Below are positions 42,801 through 53,530 of a DNA stretch of 64,000 nucleotides, piece by piece; the first letter of the stretch is position 1; each line of letters starts with the position of its first letter. The notes beneath the pieces were generated by a model, which had not been told where the DNA came from, ran no database searches, and saw nothing but the letters and a program-made list of their open reading frames with translations. The DNA is from Ignelater luminosus (lineage: Eukaryota > Arthropoda > Insecta > Coleoptera > Elateridae). The position numbers and the translations under genes were made by a program. The stretch is from the NCBI GenBank assembly GCA_011009095.1, contig VTPC01005999.1, forward strand, positions 189,019 to 253,018. The letters are read 5' to 3'.

Positions 42801-43708
42801 CAGTTAACCTATAGAAAGCAACACATTCACACAATAAAAATAAAAATATTAATTATAAGTGCTTTCTATTAATGAATATGTGCATATGTGCTTACCAATG
42901 CCATCCTTTTGTATGGGTATAACCGAAGGGTCTGTATTGCTTTGGTATGCTATAGGAGTTTTAAGAACAAGTCCTGGATGTTTAATGGGTTTGATTTTAC
43001 GTGTGGGGCATGATGTTGTTTGTGTAGATGTTGTGATCATATATACAGGTTGAGAATTATCATCATCCAAATAACTTCCATCACTGCTCTCTTGTTTCAT
43101 ATCCGAATATGGTAATAGATCCATACCTTCCATAGTCTATAACCAATTATAGAATTATTATTCTTGAAGAATAGATTTATAAATTAATGTACCATAGGTG
43201 ATCCGTGTACATTGCCAATATCTTCTAGAGATTGATTTGATGCACTGTTATGTGATGGGGTGAAGTAAGGATTGTCATGATCAAGCATCATATCACCATT
43301 TTCATTCGAAATGAGGCCCATGGGTAGATCTTGAGCAGGACTTGCTCCCATCCACACCATGCCCATTTCAGCTACTCCAGGCATAGTATATACTGTATAA
43401 AAATATAAAAATAATTTTAGTACTGTACGAAGTCTTTGAAGCACTACTTATATAACATGAAGAAATATAGAAATGTCATAACAGTTTGTGCTATGTTTAG
43501 AATAAGAAACCTACAACAATAAAAAATAAATGACATTGTGAATAATCAGTGTAAAGTTTGTACGGTCATCCGGAAGCTTAGGACAAGACAAAGAGGTAAG
43601 AGCCAAGAGTAATTAGGAAAGAGCCATGTCGCGTGCATACCACGAAAAAATAACGAAGTTCTGTTCACTCGATAGAACTACAAGCAAAGTAGTTACTTTA
43701 CCATTCAT
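33835..43708 (-). CDS. Sfmbt: Sfmbt-like Polycomb protein: FCS zinc finger, four MBT repeats, SAM
   Basis: Coding exons on the minus strand: 43702-43708, 43193-43392, 42896-43136, 36205-37037, 35744-36146, 34296-34981, 34072-34236, 33835-34005. All junctions are GT-AG and phase-consistent; the sum is 2706 bp, about 901 aa. Domains: acidic N-terminus; FCS zinc finger (C-x2-C ... FCSMAC, about 150-176); four MBT repeats (about 262-372, 380-490, 500-600, 605-710); a Lys/Arg patch (KKRGRKKKIK, about 709); SAM domain (about 819-885) near the C-terminus. MBT4 keeps the methyl-lysine aromatic cage F-x2-W-x3-Y in HFDGWEDEY. FCS, four MBT and SAM together match Sfmbt, the PhoRC subunit that binds mono- and dimethylated histone tails, Pho (through MBT) and Scm (through SAM) in the nucleus. 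It is shorter than fly Sfmbt because of a shorter N-terminus. The 7-bp first coding exon (ATGAATG) is the least certain part; without it translation would start at the ATG at 43384. Confidence 0.9.
35571..35589. repeat. (ACAA)n microsatellite
   Basis: Tandem ACAA units within the intron between Sfmbt exons 5 and 6. Confidence 0.85.
37421..37845. mobile_element. TA-flanked inverted-repeat element (same family as 56559-57465)
   Basis: The left end (GCAGTGTTCCTAAATTTGAG...) and the right end read in reverse (ACAGTGTGTCTCAAATTCAAG...) are inverted repeats extending at least 70 bp, both containing CTCACTATT-like and ATAAGAAATATG-like phrases. The same ends occur in the larger element at 56559-57465. 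It is non-coding and sits in the long Sfmbt intron. A mariner-type MITE is the best guess. Confidence 0.65.
39812..41318. mobile_element. 1.5-kb TA-flanked element with about 85-bp inverted ends
   Basis: The left end CTGGGTGACCAAGATCGTAG and the right end read in reverse CTGGGTGACCAAAGCCATAC are flanked by TA on both sides, and similarity continues for about 85 bp (through AAATTTTAATGAAA). The interior has no transposase frame. The ends and TA duplication fit a Tc1/mariner-type non-autonomous element. Confidence 0.7.
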
Positions 43709-44236
43709 TCTGATTGATGGCTTGTTTATTTAGCCGAAAAAAGGTAATCTCATCTAAGTTTCATTTTAAATTTCTAAATATTTATGAAAACACTTAATAT
43801 GTTCACTATCATTTAACGTGCGTGTATCAACTGTTTCGTTATGTTTTTGTTTCCCCCGTTTAATTCCCTAGATGTACTAGATACTGTTCCATGAATGTTG
43901 GTTACACTGTCGCTACAAAATGCGCGAGATTCAAAAGTACGAATTTTGAGAGGAAAAACAGGCGTGTTAAGACATTTTTGATATTTTTATAAAATACAAG
44001 TAAGCATGAATTTAACATTATTACAGTCAGTGATAAAATTTATACTGAGTCATTCTGTACGAACCATATACAGCTTACTTTTTATCTCTACTTGGTAGTT
44101 CTCAGTGATCCTTGAACGGGCTCGAACGGTTGTGGTACCATATAATTGATAAATGACGAAGTAAACTATTGAAAAATATTGTACAATTCTATTCGTATAA
44201 TTTAAGGAAACTATATCAAGCATAAGCAATAAAAAT
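43709..44236. promoter_or_regulatory. Divergent promoter between Sfmbt and the hydrolase gene
   Basis: Only about 530 bp separate the first codons of two oppositely transcribed genes (Sfmbt to the left, hydrolase to the right), so both promoters must lie here or overlap their 5' exons. A small C-rich stretch (GTTTCCCCCG, about 43850) and GCGCGAG (about 43922) are present. No clear TATA box with correct spacing was identified. Confidence 0.5.
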
Positions 44237-44285
44237 ATGGATATAAAGGAATTCGAAATACCTGTTCCTTGGGGCCATATTGCAG
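44237..44285 (+). CDS. Shared first coding exon of serine hydrolase-like locus
   Basis: ATG at 44237 opens 16 codons plus one base, MDIKEFEIPVPWGHIA, ending at a GTAATT donor. The VPWGHIA motif followed by (V/A)KAWG is the characteristic N-terminus of serine hydrolase-like proteins (SERHL; fly kraken relatives). The leftover G joins the TG or TA at the start of each downstream terminal exon to give GTG or GTA (Val), producing GHIA-VKAWG without a gap. I looked for a second copy of this exon before each terminal exon and did not find one, so this appears to be the only first exon for the cluster. It has an upstream neighbour, Sfmbt, in divergent orientation. Confidence 0.85.
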
Positions 44286-44710
44286 GTAATTTTATTTTAA
44301 TAAACAAATAAGGTTATGTTGTGTATTATTTTAAATATCGGATTTTTAAATCTCTAAAATCTTCAAGTGGTTTTTAACTGTTGTTTGAATACGTATTGAA
44401 ATTCACTGGATGCCGGATATCTTGAATTCATTAAAAAAAGAAAACATTTCAGTGGCGTAGCTATAGGCGGATTTATAGGTTAAAGTGACGTCATATAAAC
44501 TAAGTTACTTTTCTATTCCTTTATAAATCATTGAATTTTTTCAAAAGTTTTTCACAGCTCTTTAATAATTTGGAATGTTTGAAATGTATGAAATCTGTTA
44601 AACTTAAAGTTTCTAGTCTTTGATTAACTAATGTAATGAAGCTTCTTTAAAAATCTAAAGAAGACTAGCTCTATCTGATTCTTATAAGAATAAAAACGAC
44701 AAACGCCATG

Positions 44711-44843
44711 CAGTGGCGGCCCGTGACCTAAGTTCAGGGTAGGCCGGGACCGCGTGATTGGTTTAAATATTGTCAGATTATAAAGAAACTATCCACTCAG
44801 GCAGTCCCAGCTTACCCTGAAGTTAGGTTATATGCCGCCGCAG
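44711..44843. mobile_element. 133-bp hAT MITE, 40-bp inverted ends
   Basis: The left end starts CAGTGGCGGCCCGTGACCTA and the right end, read in reverse, CTGCGGCGGCATATAACCTA; similarity continues through TTCAGGGTA and GGGAC, about 40 bp in all. Flanking 8-mers ACGCCATG and TTTCCATG match at five of eight positions, a worn target duplication. Confidence 0.65.
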
Positions 44844-45179
44844 TTTCCATGGTAATTAGAGAGTATTTATATTTAAAGAAGAGAGCAGAAACTGATCCAA
44901 AGATTTTGTTTTTGTATAAAAAAGGTAACTTCAGTGATTTAGTGTAATATGTGCAAGTATTTGAGGATCTTACAAAATTCACATTATAGATTTTATTCTG
45001 TATTTGTATCTGACCTCCCTTTACTTCTACAAACAGTTTCTGTTACAAGTAACAATTTAAATAAAAAATAGTAATAATAATGATTTATTTTCCAAACTTT
45101 GATAGCGAGATTAAAAAATATAGTTGCTTGGTTGTTAAGTCTGAGGTTAAATTGCCTAATTATTTCTATACTAGAGTCT

Positions 45180-45480
45180 TTTTACGTTAAGCTTAAAATG
45201 ACGTCATAGTCGTAGAATGAATTAAGCCAAAAATCCCGCGCGAACTTGACTACCGATTCGTTTTTATTACTACTATGCGTTTTAATTTGAGAATACAGTA
45301 CAGGAAAGATAGGCAATGTCGAGGGATGTACATTCTGCCGGCAGTATAAGGCAATAACTCGGTTTTTCTGATTTTTGTTACTGACAGTATTATTATCGTG
45401 CGAACGGCAATACGGCAATATAATAATAAGCAATGCAGCAATATAACTAATCAGCAATAAACAGTAGTTATTGGCAATAA
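45180..45480 (-). repeat. Repeat copy (opposite orientation to 59170-59420)
   Basis: Read on the minus strand this block carries ATTGCCGTATTGCCG, TACTGTCAGTAA and ATACTGCCGGCA in the same order as the plus-strand block at 59170-59420. They are two copies of one dispersed element, inverted relative to each other and bracketing the hydrolase cluster. Confidence 0.5.
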
Positions 45481-45911
45481 GTGTATATAATTTAGGCCAG
45501 TGAGAAACCTCTTGGGCAGAGTATTTCTTTTGGTCTTATGGGAGTTTGCTCAACGCTATTGCCAGCTGTGTGATCATAAAAATGTATCGAAGTGTTGAAC
45601 TGTAACATGAAAGATGTTTGGCTACATCTAGCAATGTTGTTGGGATAAAAGAACAACAGAAAATCATTATAGTTAAATTCAGCTATTAAAATTGAAACAA
45701 AATTGCTATTCTTAATCAATTGTAAACTGAATCTTATGCATGCATACTTTTAAAACATGTTGGTTAGTAATAGTATATTTTACAGCGAGAGTAGATGTGA
45801 TGCTCATATCGCATGAGGATGATGTAAGTAAGGCATTCCACTTGAATTGTACACTATATTTTTTCTATGACTAAACAAAATGGGTAATTTAAAAATATAT
45901 CTAATTAAATA

Positions 45912-46921
45912 CAGGGTGATTCCGAAATAAAGGGTATCCTTTTAATAGGCGATAAGTGAGGCTAAAACAAGACAAAAAATGAAAAAACGAAGTGGCTCCG
46001 TGAAAGTTGAAAATTTTGACAATTTTCCTAAATATTAAAAACTGAAGCCGTCTCTGGTTAGAAAAAGAAAAGTGTTTCTTGTATTGTCGCCTTAAAAAGT
46101 GAAAGTTAAGGAGATTTACGGTGTTTTTAAACCCTTGTAGTGCAAGAACGAAAATTTACCAGACATGCCTATTTTCTTGGAACTAATAGTGCAGGTGTAG
46201 TAGCACAATGAACAATAAATGCCATCATAAGCTACCCCCTGGACATTTTACAACTTTCCCTTCTTAAATCTGAAGTATGTTAAACATGCAGGGTTGTTGA
46301 AATTCGTTAAAACAGTAAAAAAATAATAACAAAATTTATGTTACGAACAATTAGACTCCAGTCTCACAATCAACATTTTAATCCCTTATTATTATTGAAT
46401 GAATAGGAAACATTTTAAATGGCAATGGATTACACACACTACTTGAATTAAACATGCGTATGGAAGGTACTACTAACTATCACCTCTGTATTTAATTCAA
46501 TTTAATAAATTCAACCAATTTTTATCTATGTAGCATAATGCTTATTGAAGTTTTTGGTTCTTCGGAAGTTTACAAAAAAAATTCACTAACAGTAAAATTT
46601 TAATATTTTTCCGTTTGCAAATTAAAAAGTAAAAGTTCCTACTTGTTATTTATGGCATTGTAGAAACCAGATAAACTATTATATCCCTCACATAAATAGC
46701 AAGAACTACCTGCCAATGACAAGGACAGTCAGTCAACCCCTATCGAATTTTGCTTAAGTAAAAGTATGAGAGCAGGACCGGCTTGGCTTAGCGATTAAAC
46801 TTCAATCGCATTTTTCTCGGAAACTATGCAATTTTTACCTACCGTTTTTTATCGCAAATGTATGTACTATCATACTGCTATCCACCTTTAAGAGGATACC
46901 CTTTATTTCAGAATCACCCTC
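45912..46921. mobile_element. 1-kb TA-flanked inverted-repeat element
   Basis: Left end CAGGGTGATTCCGAAATAAA and right end in reverse GAGGGTGATTCTGAAATAAA, continuing into GGGTATCCT(T/C)TTAA, give about 33-bp inverted repeats with TA on both sides. No transposase frame. ACAGGGTG-type ends are common in arthropod Tc1/mariner-like MITEs. Confidence 0.7.
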
Positions 46922-48886
46922 TATATTTGATTATTTTGAGGTTAAATTTTTCTAGTCGACATATTTTTGTTTGGTAACCAATGAAGTTATACCAATTTTT
47001 TGTCAAAGCTTCCTTATTGGTAGATTTACATCCACAAGTAGCTGGATGTTAGATTCTTTTTACCACATTCAAGTGAGAATAAAGTGAGATTCTTAGTTAT
47101 TCTTAATTATTCTTAGTATCTTAGTAAGACCACTTGTTCTTTTTACCTGCTGCAAGTGAGTCTATACTATACCCCAACTGAGCTTGGTTTTTAACTGGCT
47201 TTTAAACTAAGTTTAAATTGAGACGGGGGTGAAACATTTAAGTTGGCGCACGTGGAATGGAGCGGAGTGTTGAACCTTGAGCATTAAGGTTATGTAAAAG
47301 CGGTTATCGGGGCTGTGTTGTTGCTTCTCTTTATATTATTAATTTATTATATCATTATGTTGGATATAACATGTACATATAACTGTGTGTTGGATGAAAA
47401 TAACAAATATATTCAAAATGAAAAAAATGAAGTCTTAATTTCTTGTAGAGTCTTATAATAATAACTACTGTATAAAAACTTTTAGTTGCTTTTAATAAAT
47501 AATAATACATGCTACAAATTGAAGATTATGTTCATTTGTTTGTTGTGTTTAGTTTCAGTAAATCATCTTTTTCATCAACCTTATTAGAAAGTAGACTTTT
47601 CCACCTTCATTTTATGACCGAAACTTGACAATTGCATCAGAGCGGAGACAAAGTGATTTTGTCAAGTAAATTTTTCCTCTCTGTTGAATTTTTATTTGGT
47701 TTTTTTCTTAGATACGTTTTGGATCCATAGACACCAAAGGTTTCTCACAAAGTAAATTTTTAATTTTGATAAATTTTTGAAGGTCGATTAAGAAATCATA
47801 TGTGAAACTCTGGAAGAAAGTGTCTTTTTTTCTCTTGTGTGCTTTATTAGCACACATGTGAAAAAAAGTATCGCTAGTGTCCCTGCCAACGCTTTAGGTT
47901 TAAGTAATTTTTGTTAATATGTCTGCAAGACCTACAAGCTTACAGCCCTTATGGGCTTAATCTTTAAGTTGTTAATTGTTTTTAAATATTTACCATGTTT
48001 ATCTTCAAACAAAAATCCATTATCACTCCAAAGATTGTATCATTTTCAAATGACCCTATAGTTATCCAATATGATCTTTTGCTTGTGTAGTAACAAGTAA
48101 AGAATTTAAATAACAATTCCATTTAATGACAAAATAGCACAGAAGAGGAATATTTATGTCAACATTAGATTCATTGAATAATAGTATCTCAAAAAATAAT
48201 GCCATTTTGATGTTCGAGGCAAATCCAAGGGTTCTCCCATGGGGAAAACTTTTGAATCCAGGTCCATGAGGATGTTGTTATGCTGCTGAGCAGTGATGAT
48301 TATCTGCCACTAGTATATTTTATATACATGATATGAATAGGCACACAGATACACAATCAAGCTATACTAGGTCAGCATGGGTTTGGGCCTGTAGTTGCGA
48401 ACAAATGTTTTAGTTCTAGGATTGAATCCAGAAAGCTATATGACTTAGTAGTAGGTGTTCAAATTAAAAAAAAATACAGGCTGCTGCATTTAGAATGGAA
48501 AAGTTGAAGGTACTTCCAGGGCTGACATTACTTTCATTATAAAGTTATCACGTGGAGAAGAATGACTTATTTGTTCATTAGAATAGCCTTTTGGAAATGT
48601 TCTAGCTTAGAACTAAAAGTCCTTGAAGATTTATCAAACCATGAGCTTTACGATAAAACTGTAGGAGTTAAGGGTGATCAAACTGAAGAGAGTAAAAGAC
48701 AAAAAAACATTCCCAGAAATGTCACACTCTAATAGTATAAATTAACACTCTTGTTAGAAGAAGTCACCACCAAGAATTAATCTATTATTTTATTTATAAT
48801 GAATTCTTCATAAAAAGAAAAGGAAATTGTCTTTTTTATTGTTGTTTGTATGACAATAATCTAACCAATTTTTAATAATATTTCAG

Positions 48887-49130
48887 TAAAAGCTTGGGGA
48901 AATGAAGAGAACACTCCTGTGCTGGCTCTTCATGGGATAAGTGACAATGCAGGAGCCTTTGACAGACTTCTGCCACTCTTATCACCATCATTTTACTACA
49001 TATGCATTGATCTACCAAGCCATGGACAATCAAGCCCATATCCTCCATATTTATTTATAAATGCTTTAGACAATGTTTTAACACTCAAATTGGTGCTTGA
49101 TTATTTGAACAGAAAAAAATACATATTAAG
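48887..49130 (+). pseudogene. Hydrolase terminal exon copy A, truncated
   Basis: Starts behind TTTCAG exactly like the intact copies and encodes the first 81 residues of the terminal exon (VKAWG through KKYIL), including the HGISDN oxyanion loop. Homology stops directly before the GHSWGG nucleophile elbow at about 49128, where hAT transposon sequence begins. No remaining part of the catalytic domain was found to the right. Residues present are close to copy B. Without Ser, Asp and His it cannot be an active hydrolase. If spliced it would give a short protein ending at 49213-49215 in transposon sequence. Confidence 0.85.
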
Positions 49131-49133
49131 AGC

Positions 49134-50676
49134 CATGGCGGTTCAATATGGGACGGGGGGGTATAAAAATTTTAAAGTGCAACATTCCAAATCTTTCTCA
49201 CTTAAGAAATTATGAAAATTTAAATTTTAAAAAGTACGAACTTAAGAAAAAGGAAAAAAAACAATAAATATTTATCAACTTACCACTATTAAAGTTACAT
49301 TTAAATCAGTCCATGTTAACAACACAAATGTTTAAATTGCACGGTATGTGAAATCCATTCTCCGTTCTTTTTGATTAGCAAATACGCCAATCACTCTCTT
49401 ATTAAAATTTTCCATGTTATTAAGAAAAGCTTTTTCAGTTGATAGCATTCTTAATGCACTGAGCCTTTCTTCCTTCATGGAGTTTCTTAGAAAAGTCTTG
49501 ATCCTTTTCAGCATAAAGAAACAACGCTCGTCTTCGGATGTAGACATGGGCGTTGTCACTAATACTTCCAAAAGATTTAAGGTTACTTGAAAAGTCCCAC
49601 GCATTCCTTCTTGTGAAATTAACGATAAAAGATTGACAGCTCCAGAAACGTTTCTCAACTCTTCTCGTTCATAAAGTACCTGCAGTTCAGTCTTCAATCT
49701 ACGTTTTTCTAAAAAAGGATAAACACTAACCACTGCAGAAAGATACTTTTCTGGAAATTTCTAGCGATATTCGGGAAATTTTTCCACCTCATATAAATTT
49801 GTATCTACTAGATGTCCAGTGAAACTACATCTTGTTCTTATTTGCTGAATAATAAAGTCTCAAACTTTCTTCTGTTTTCTTATTTAGGTGCTGCATGCGT
49901 GGCATTTTTTAAGGAGGTGCGTCATCTTCTAAAAGTTGCATATCACTGGCAATATTTGCCATAATTTAATCCATTTGATTGCGTATTTTTTGTATTTCAT
50001 TTTCAAAATTCTGTAAATCCTGTCTAATCTTGACTGGGTCGGTATTTGTCTTTTGTAATTTTTAAAAATTATTTCAAGGTCAGGCATTATTTTATGAAAA
50101 ATTATCAACCAAAATATGAAATCCTCGTTTTCAATCCAATGTTTCCATGACGCTTATCAGTTCTTTTCTGTATTCATAAACAGTGTTAACGCCCCGTGAA
50201 TGAAAATTCCATCTAGTTTGCGACGAACGTGGTAATCTTTTTTGAACAATTTCACTTTTACACTTCACTTCAAGTTTCAAACCGGGCGTAGCGTAACACG
50301 ACGCACCTGCATCACGTATCCAGACTGGACTGCAGAAGCGGGAGCCACTTCTAGCTTGGCTCAAGTAGTTCGCTAACTCCGAACACCCTCCCTCACCCGC
50401 CAGCCCCCCGTTAAAGTCTATAGCCGCTTAAAAGCGTTGGAGCTGCGCTTCGACTGGTTCCAAGCTTTTATTTTTATCATTTTGTACGCGCGGTGTTCCC
50501 TTGTTCACTATATTTATATTTACAAAATAGCAATTTTTAATTTTTTAATCTCCGGTAAAGGTCAGACTTTAAAGGAGAAAATTTTAAGAGTATAAATTAT
50601 TTTTTTCAAATTGGAAAATGAAATGTCTTTGTGGTGGTGCCATGGCTCCTTGGCTCCTTATAACGAGCCGCCACTG
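49134..50676 (-). mobile_element. Decayed hAT transposon (ZMYM1-like type) in copy A
   Basis: The ends CATGGCGGTTCAATATGGGA (left) and CAGTGGCGGCTCGTTATAAGGA-like (right end in reverse, shortened here) resemble each other as hAT inverted repeats. On the minus strand, fragments at 49332-49733 and 50131-50364 resemble hAT transposases of the ZMYM1-like group: a TRWNF-containing segment and a C-terminal dimerisation region with TSEDERCFF and RLSALRMLS. Several frame breaks separate them, so it is inactive. The target duplication is not recognisable. It sits where copy A of the hydrolase exon breaks off. Confidence 0.7.
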
Positions 50677-50696
50677 AGACAGATACCTTACACATA

Positions 50697-50930
50697 TCTT
50701 GAATTCGACAGATTTTGTTCAGCTGATGTTCAAATTCGCCCTTGAACCGGGAGATCTGTTGGTCAGTTTTGATACGACCTTTCTTTCACTAAAATTTCTG
50801 TCTTTGATTCTCTGGTCATCATTTCTGTCTTGTAGAGAGTTTTATCAACAAGTCTCTGGAGATGCAGATTTCTTTACTAGCACTAATAGTTGCAAACCTC
50901 TTCACAGAGCCATGAAAAGATTGTTTTAAA
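50697..50930 (+). mobile_element. Reverse transcriptase fragment, Penelope-like type
   Basis: A short frame contains PGDLLVSFD and, further on, FYQQVSG, resembling two conserved segments of Penelope-like reverse transcriptases (LVSFDVVSLF and FYEQ-DG-AMG). The catalytic motifs are degraded and the piece is truncated on both sides. Other non-LTR families are possible. Confidence 0.4.
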
Positions 50931-51492
50931 ATCATTAGCAGATTTAGGATAGCATTTTTGAAAATGAATGCATACTTAACAGCTAATTTTACTTGAGAGT
51001 ACCAGTGATTTCGTTAATTTTTCGTTATTTTGTAATGAAGGCGGCTAAATATAGGTTTTATGGTACTTCCTAATTTAGCAAATACTAATTATCAGAATTA
51101 AGATTAGATACATAAATCAAGAACTTAAAATGTGCAGGTAGACCATGTCCATGTTAATTTTTTGTCGTTTCAACAATACATTTCCCTACTTAAGCAGAAA
51201 AATCATAAAACCCATCCTGTAATTTTGAGAAATGTTTCCAAAATGAAGTTTTTGAAAGAATAAAAACATTTAAAGCGAAGTAAAGTCATAGCTTTAAATC
51301 GGAAGTTGCCCTTCTTAAGTCCAATTCTTAGAGTTCTAAATTTTCTTAATTAAATAATGAATAAACTATCAATGAATTTTTAAGAAAGAGGTAATGAACC
51401 CAACAAGAAACTCTACCTGACAAATAACTACATTCGTCTATTGTTCTCATAATTTAGTTGGCAACAAATTTGAGTTTAAAAGTTGCTTGTAG

Positions 51493-52750
51493 GTGAATGT
51501 TTATATAGTAAACAACACATATGAGTACAACAATGCCAGAAAAAAAGAAAAGTGTAAAAGTGTTTTATTTTGCAAATTTTGTGAAGTTCCGGTAACAGCA
51601 ACAAAAAAGTTTCAAGTCATTCAACACCTGCAGATCGTAAGACATCAAAGTAGTAAGAACAAAAAAAAGCCAGAACAAAAACCAACAATTATTAGTGGCT
51701 GCTGTATCAAACCCAGGACCTAAACTAATAGAATTTTATGAAGACTTGTGCACAGCGTTTATATCTGCAAACATACCCTTTGGAAAATTACAAAAATGAG
51801 ACTTTTGCAAAGTTTTTGGAAAAACACACTAAGCAAAATATTGCAGATGAATCAACAATAAGGAAGAATTACGTGGTGCCACTGTATCAAACAGAAAAAT
51901 TAAGGAACAAAGTAAAAAATAAAACTATTTGGATCTCTTTAGACGAAACAACGGATGTGGAGCAAAGATATATTGCAAATCTTATTTTTGGAATTTTAGG
52001 AATGGAAGAGAGAAGGACAAATCATATTTATTGACAACGAAAGTTTTAGAAAAAAACCAATCATTCAAGTATTGTTGCTTTTTTTAATGAGAAGGAATCC
52101 AGTATTCACATGTTCAATTGGTTTGCATCAATGCAGCACCTTATATGCTGAAATCTATGATTGAATTTCAAGTATTGAATTCAAGTAAGTATCTTAAAAT
52201 GATACATGTTACTTGTTTAGCGCATGGTTTACATCGAGTAACTGAATGATTTGCTCTCTGTATCTCAATGTGAACACGTTAATCTCTTCAATAAAAAAAA
52301 AAAATTCTAAAAGCTCCTACCCGGTTAGTCACTTTCAGGGATATTGCAGGCACTGACATATCTTTACCTCCTTTGCATATTGTTACATGATGAGGTACCT
52401 GGATTGAGGCTGCAGTGTATTACACAGAAAATTTTGAAGTGATTAAAGAATTTTAAATAAGTTTGATCCTACAGAAGCATAAAGCATATAGGAAGCTCTG
52501 GATGCTGCAAATAGAAAAGAAACTTGTGAGAATTTAGTTTCTATTTGTTGTTGTTGTGCGAAGTCTTAAAAAAAATGGTTTTAAACAGCTCCAAAATCAC
52601 TTAAGTATTACAGACTTAAATAATTTAAGTTTGCTCGAATTGTTTCGTGCAACGTTGAAAGGATTTTTTCTCAATATAAGGTTGTCTGGTCAGACAGAAG
52701 AAGAAAATCTTTTCGAAAATTTTTAATATCATCTGATAGATAAATGTAAT
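51493..52750 (+). mobile_element. Decayed hAT transposase gene (CGGBP1-like type)
   Basis: Successive plus-strand frames read as one broken hAT protein: a BED-like zinc finger (CKFCEVP ... HLQIVRH, about 51570-51650), a segment with IRKNYV and ISLDETTDVE (51850-51960), IHVTCLAHGLHRVTE (about 52200), a segment with AAVYYTENFEVIKE (about 52405-52450), and a C-terminal VERIFSQYK dimerisation motif (about 52650). Stops and shifts between them show it is dead. The boundaries are not defined; a TAGGGTAGTTATGCAC-type end may lie near 53020. Confidence 0.7.
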
Positions 52751-53530
52751 TCTTGTTATAATTTTGATTTATACTATGTTGTATGTTTTATTATTAGACC
52801 TAGTTGTTTAGACTTAATTAATGTAATTCTAATTAAACTTATGATTGTCTTAAAATAAATCTTCTCTATTTAATTGGGTATGATATATTCAGTGTTATTT
52901 TTTAGATTTCATTTAAAATAAATGGAATTTTAAAGTGATTATTTTAATGTATATTTAGGTCACTTTTTAGTGCATATTGCATGCACATTTTAAAGCTTTT
53001 TAGTGCATAACTACCCTAAATCAAATCATCACTATACAAACCCAGACCTAGAGTCTGGTTTCAACACACGCTCATAGCCAGAATAATTGATTATTAATAA
53101 TTAATTAAATACATCATTTTACTCAGAAAGAAATACACTTTTCAACAATGTCAAATAATCACGTTGATGTTATATCTTGATAACTAATTAAGATAAATGG
53201 TTAGAAAAGAATTGCAATAATAGATTTTAATCACTTCAATATACTCCTGTTTAGATATTAGGCTTGTTCTGTGCTTTTGAAACACAGTACATACAACTTT
53301 ATGTTATGGAAAATAATTCCTTATTTTCATTACTTTTGTTTTTGCATAAATAAAATTAAAATTAATAATAAGCTAATAAATAAACCTAAGTAAATTCAAA
53401 ATGCTCTTTTTATAATTTGTTCAAAAACCTGTCTTTATCTCAGAAATTCTTTATATTGTTGTTCTTTAAATACCGACAAGTAGACCAGAAAGCATATTAG
53501 TAAACTAGACAATTTTTAATAATATTTCAG

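Larger units (their letters stand above)
37038..42895 (-). other. Long intron of Sfmbt (5.9 kb)
   Basis: Lies between the exon ending at DGIA and the exon starting with the FCS finger; donor phase 1 and acceptor fit. Apart from two inverted-repeat elements (37421-37845 and 39812-41318) it is AT-rich, without supportable genes. Confidence 0.8.
44286..48886 (+). other. First intron of the hydrolase locus (to copy A)
   Basis: No exon was seen in these 4.6 kb. It contains a hAT MITE (44711-44843), a hAT-like terminus (CAGTGGCGTAGC, about 44452), a repeat shared with 59.2 kb (about 45180-45480) and a 1-kb TA-flanked element (45912-46921). The rest, 46.9-48.9 kb, is AT-rich without recognisable content. 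Confidence 0.6.

Noticed and set aside
48205..48275. Possible second first exon for the hydrolase cluster (reads RVLPWGK before a GT)
   Set aside because: Only PWG matches the real first exon, the GTCCAT donor is poor, and the upstream residues do not resemble the family. Probably chance.
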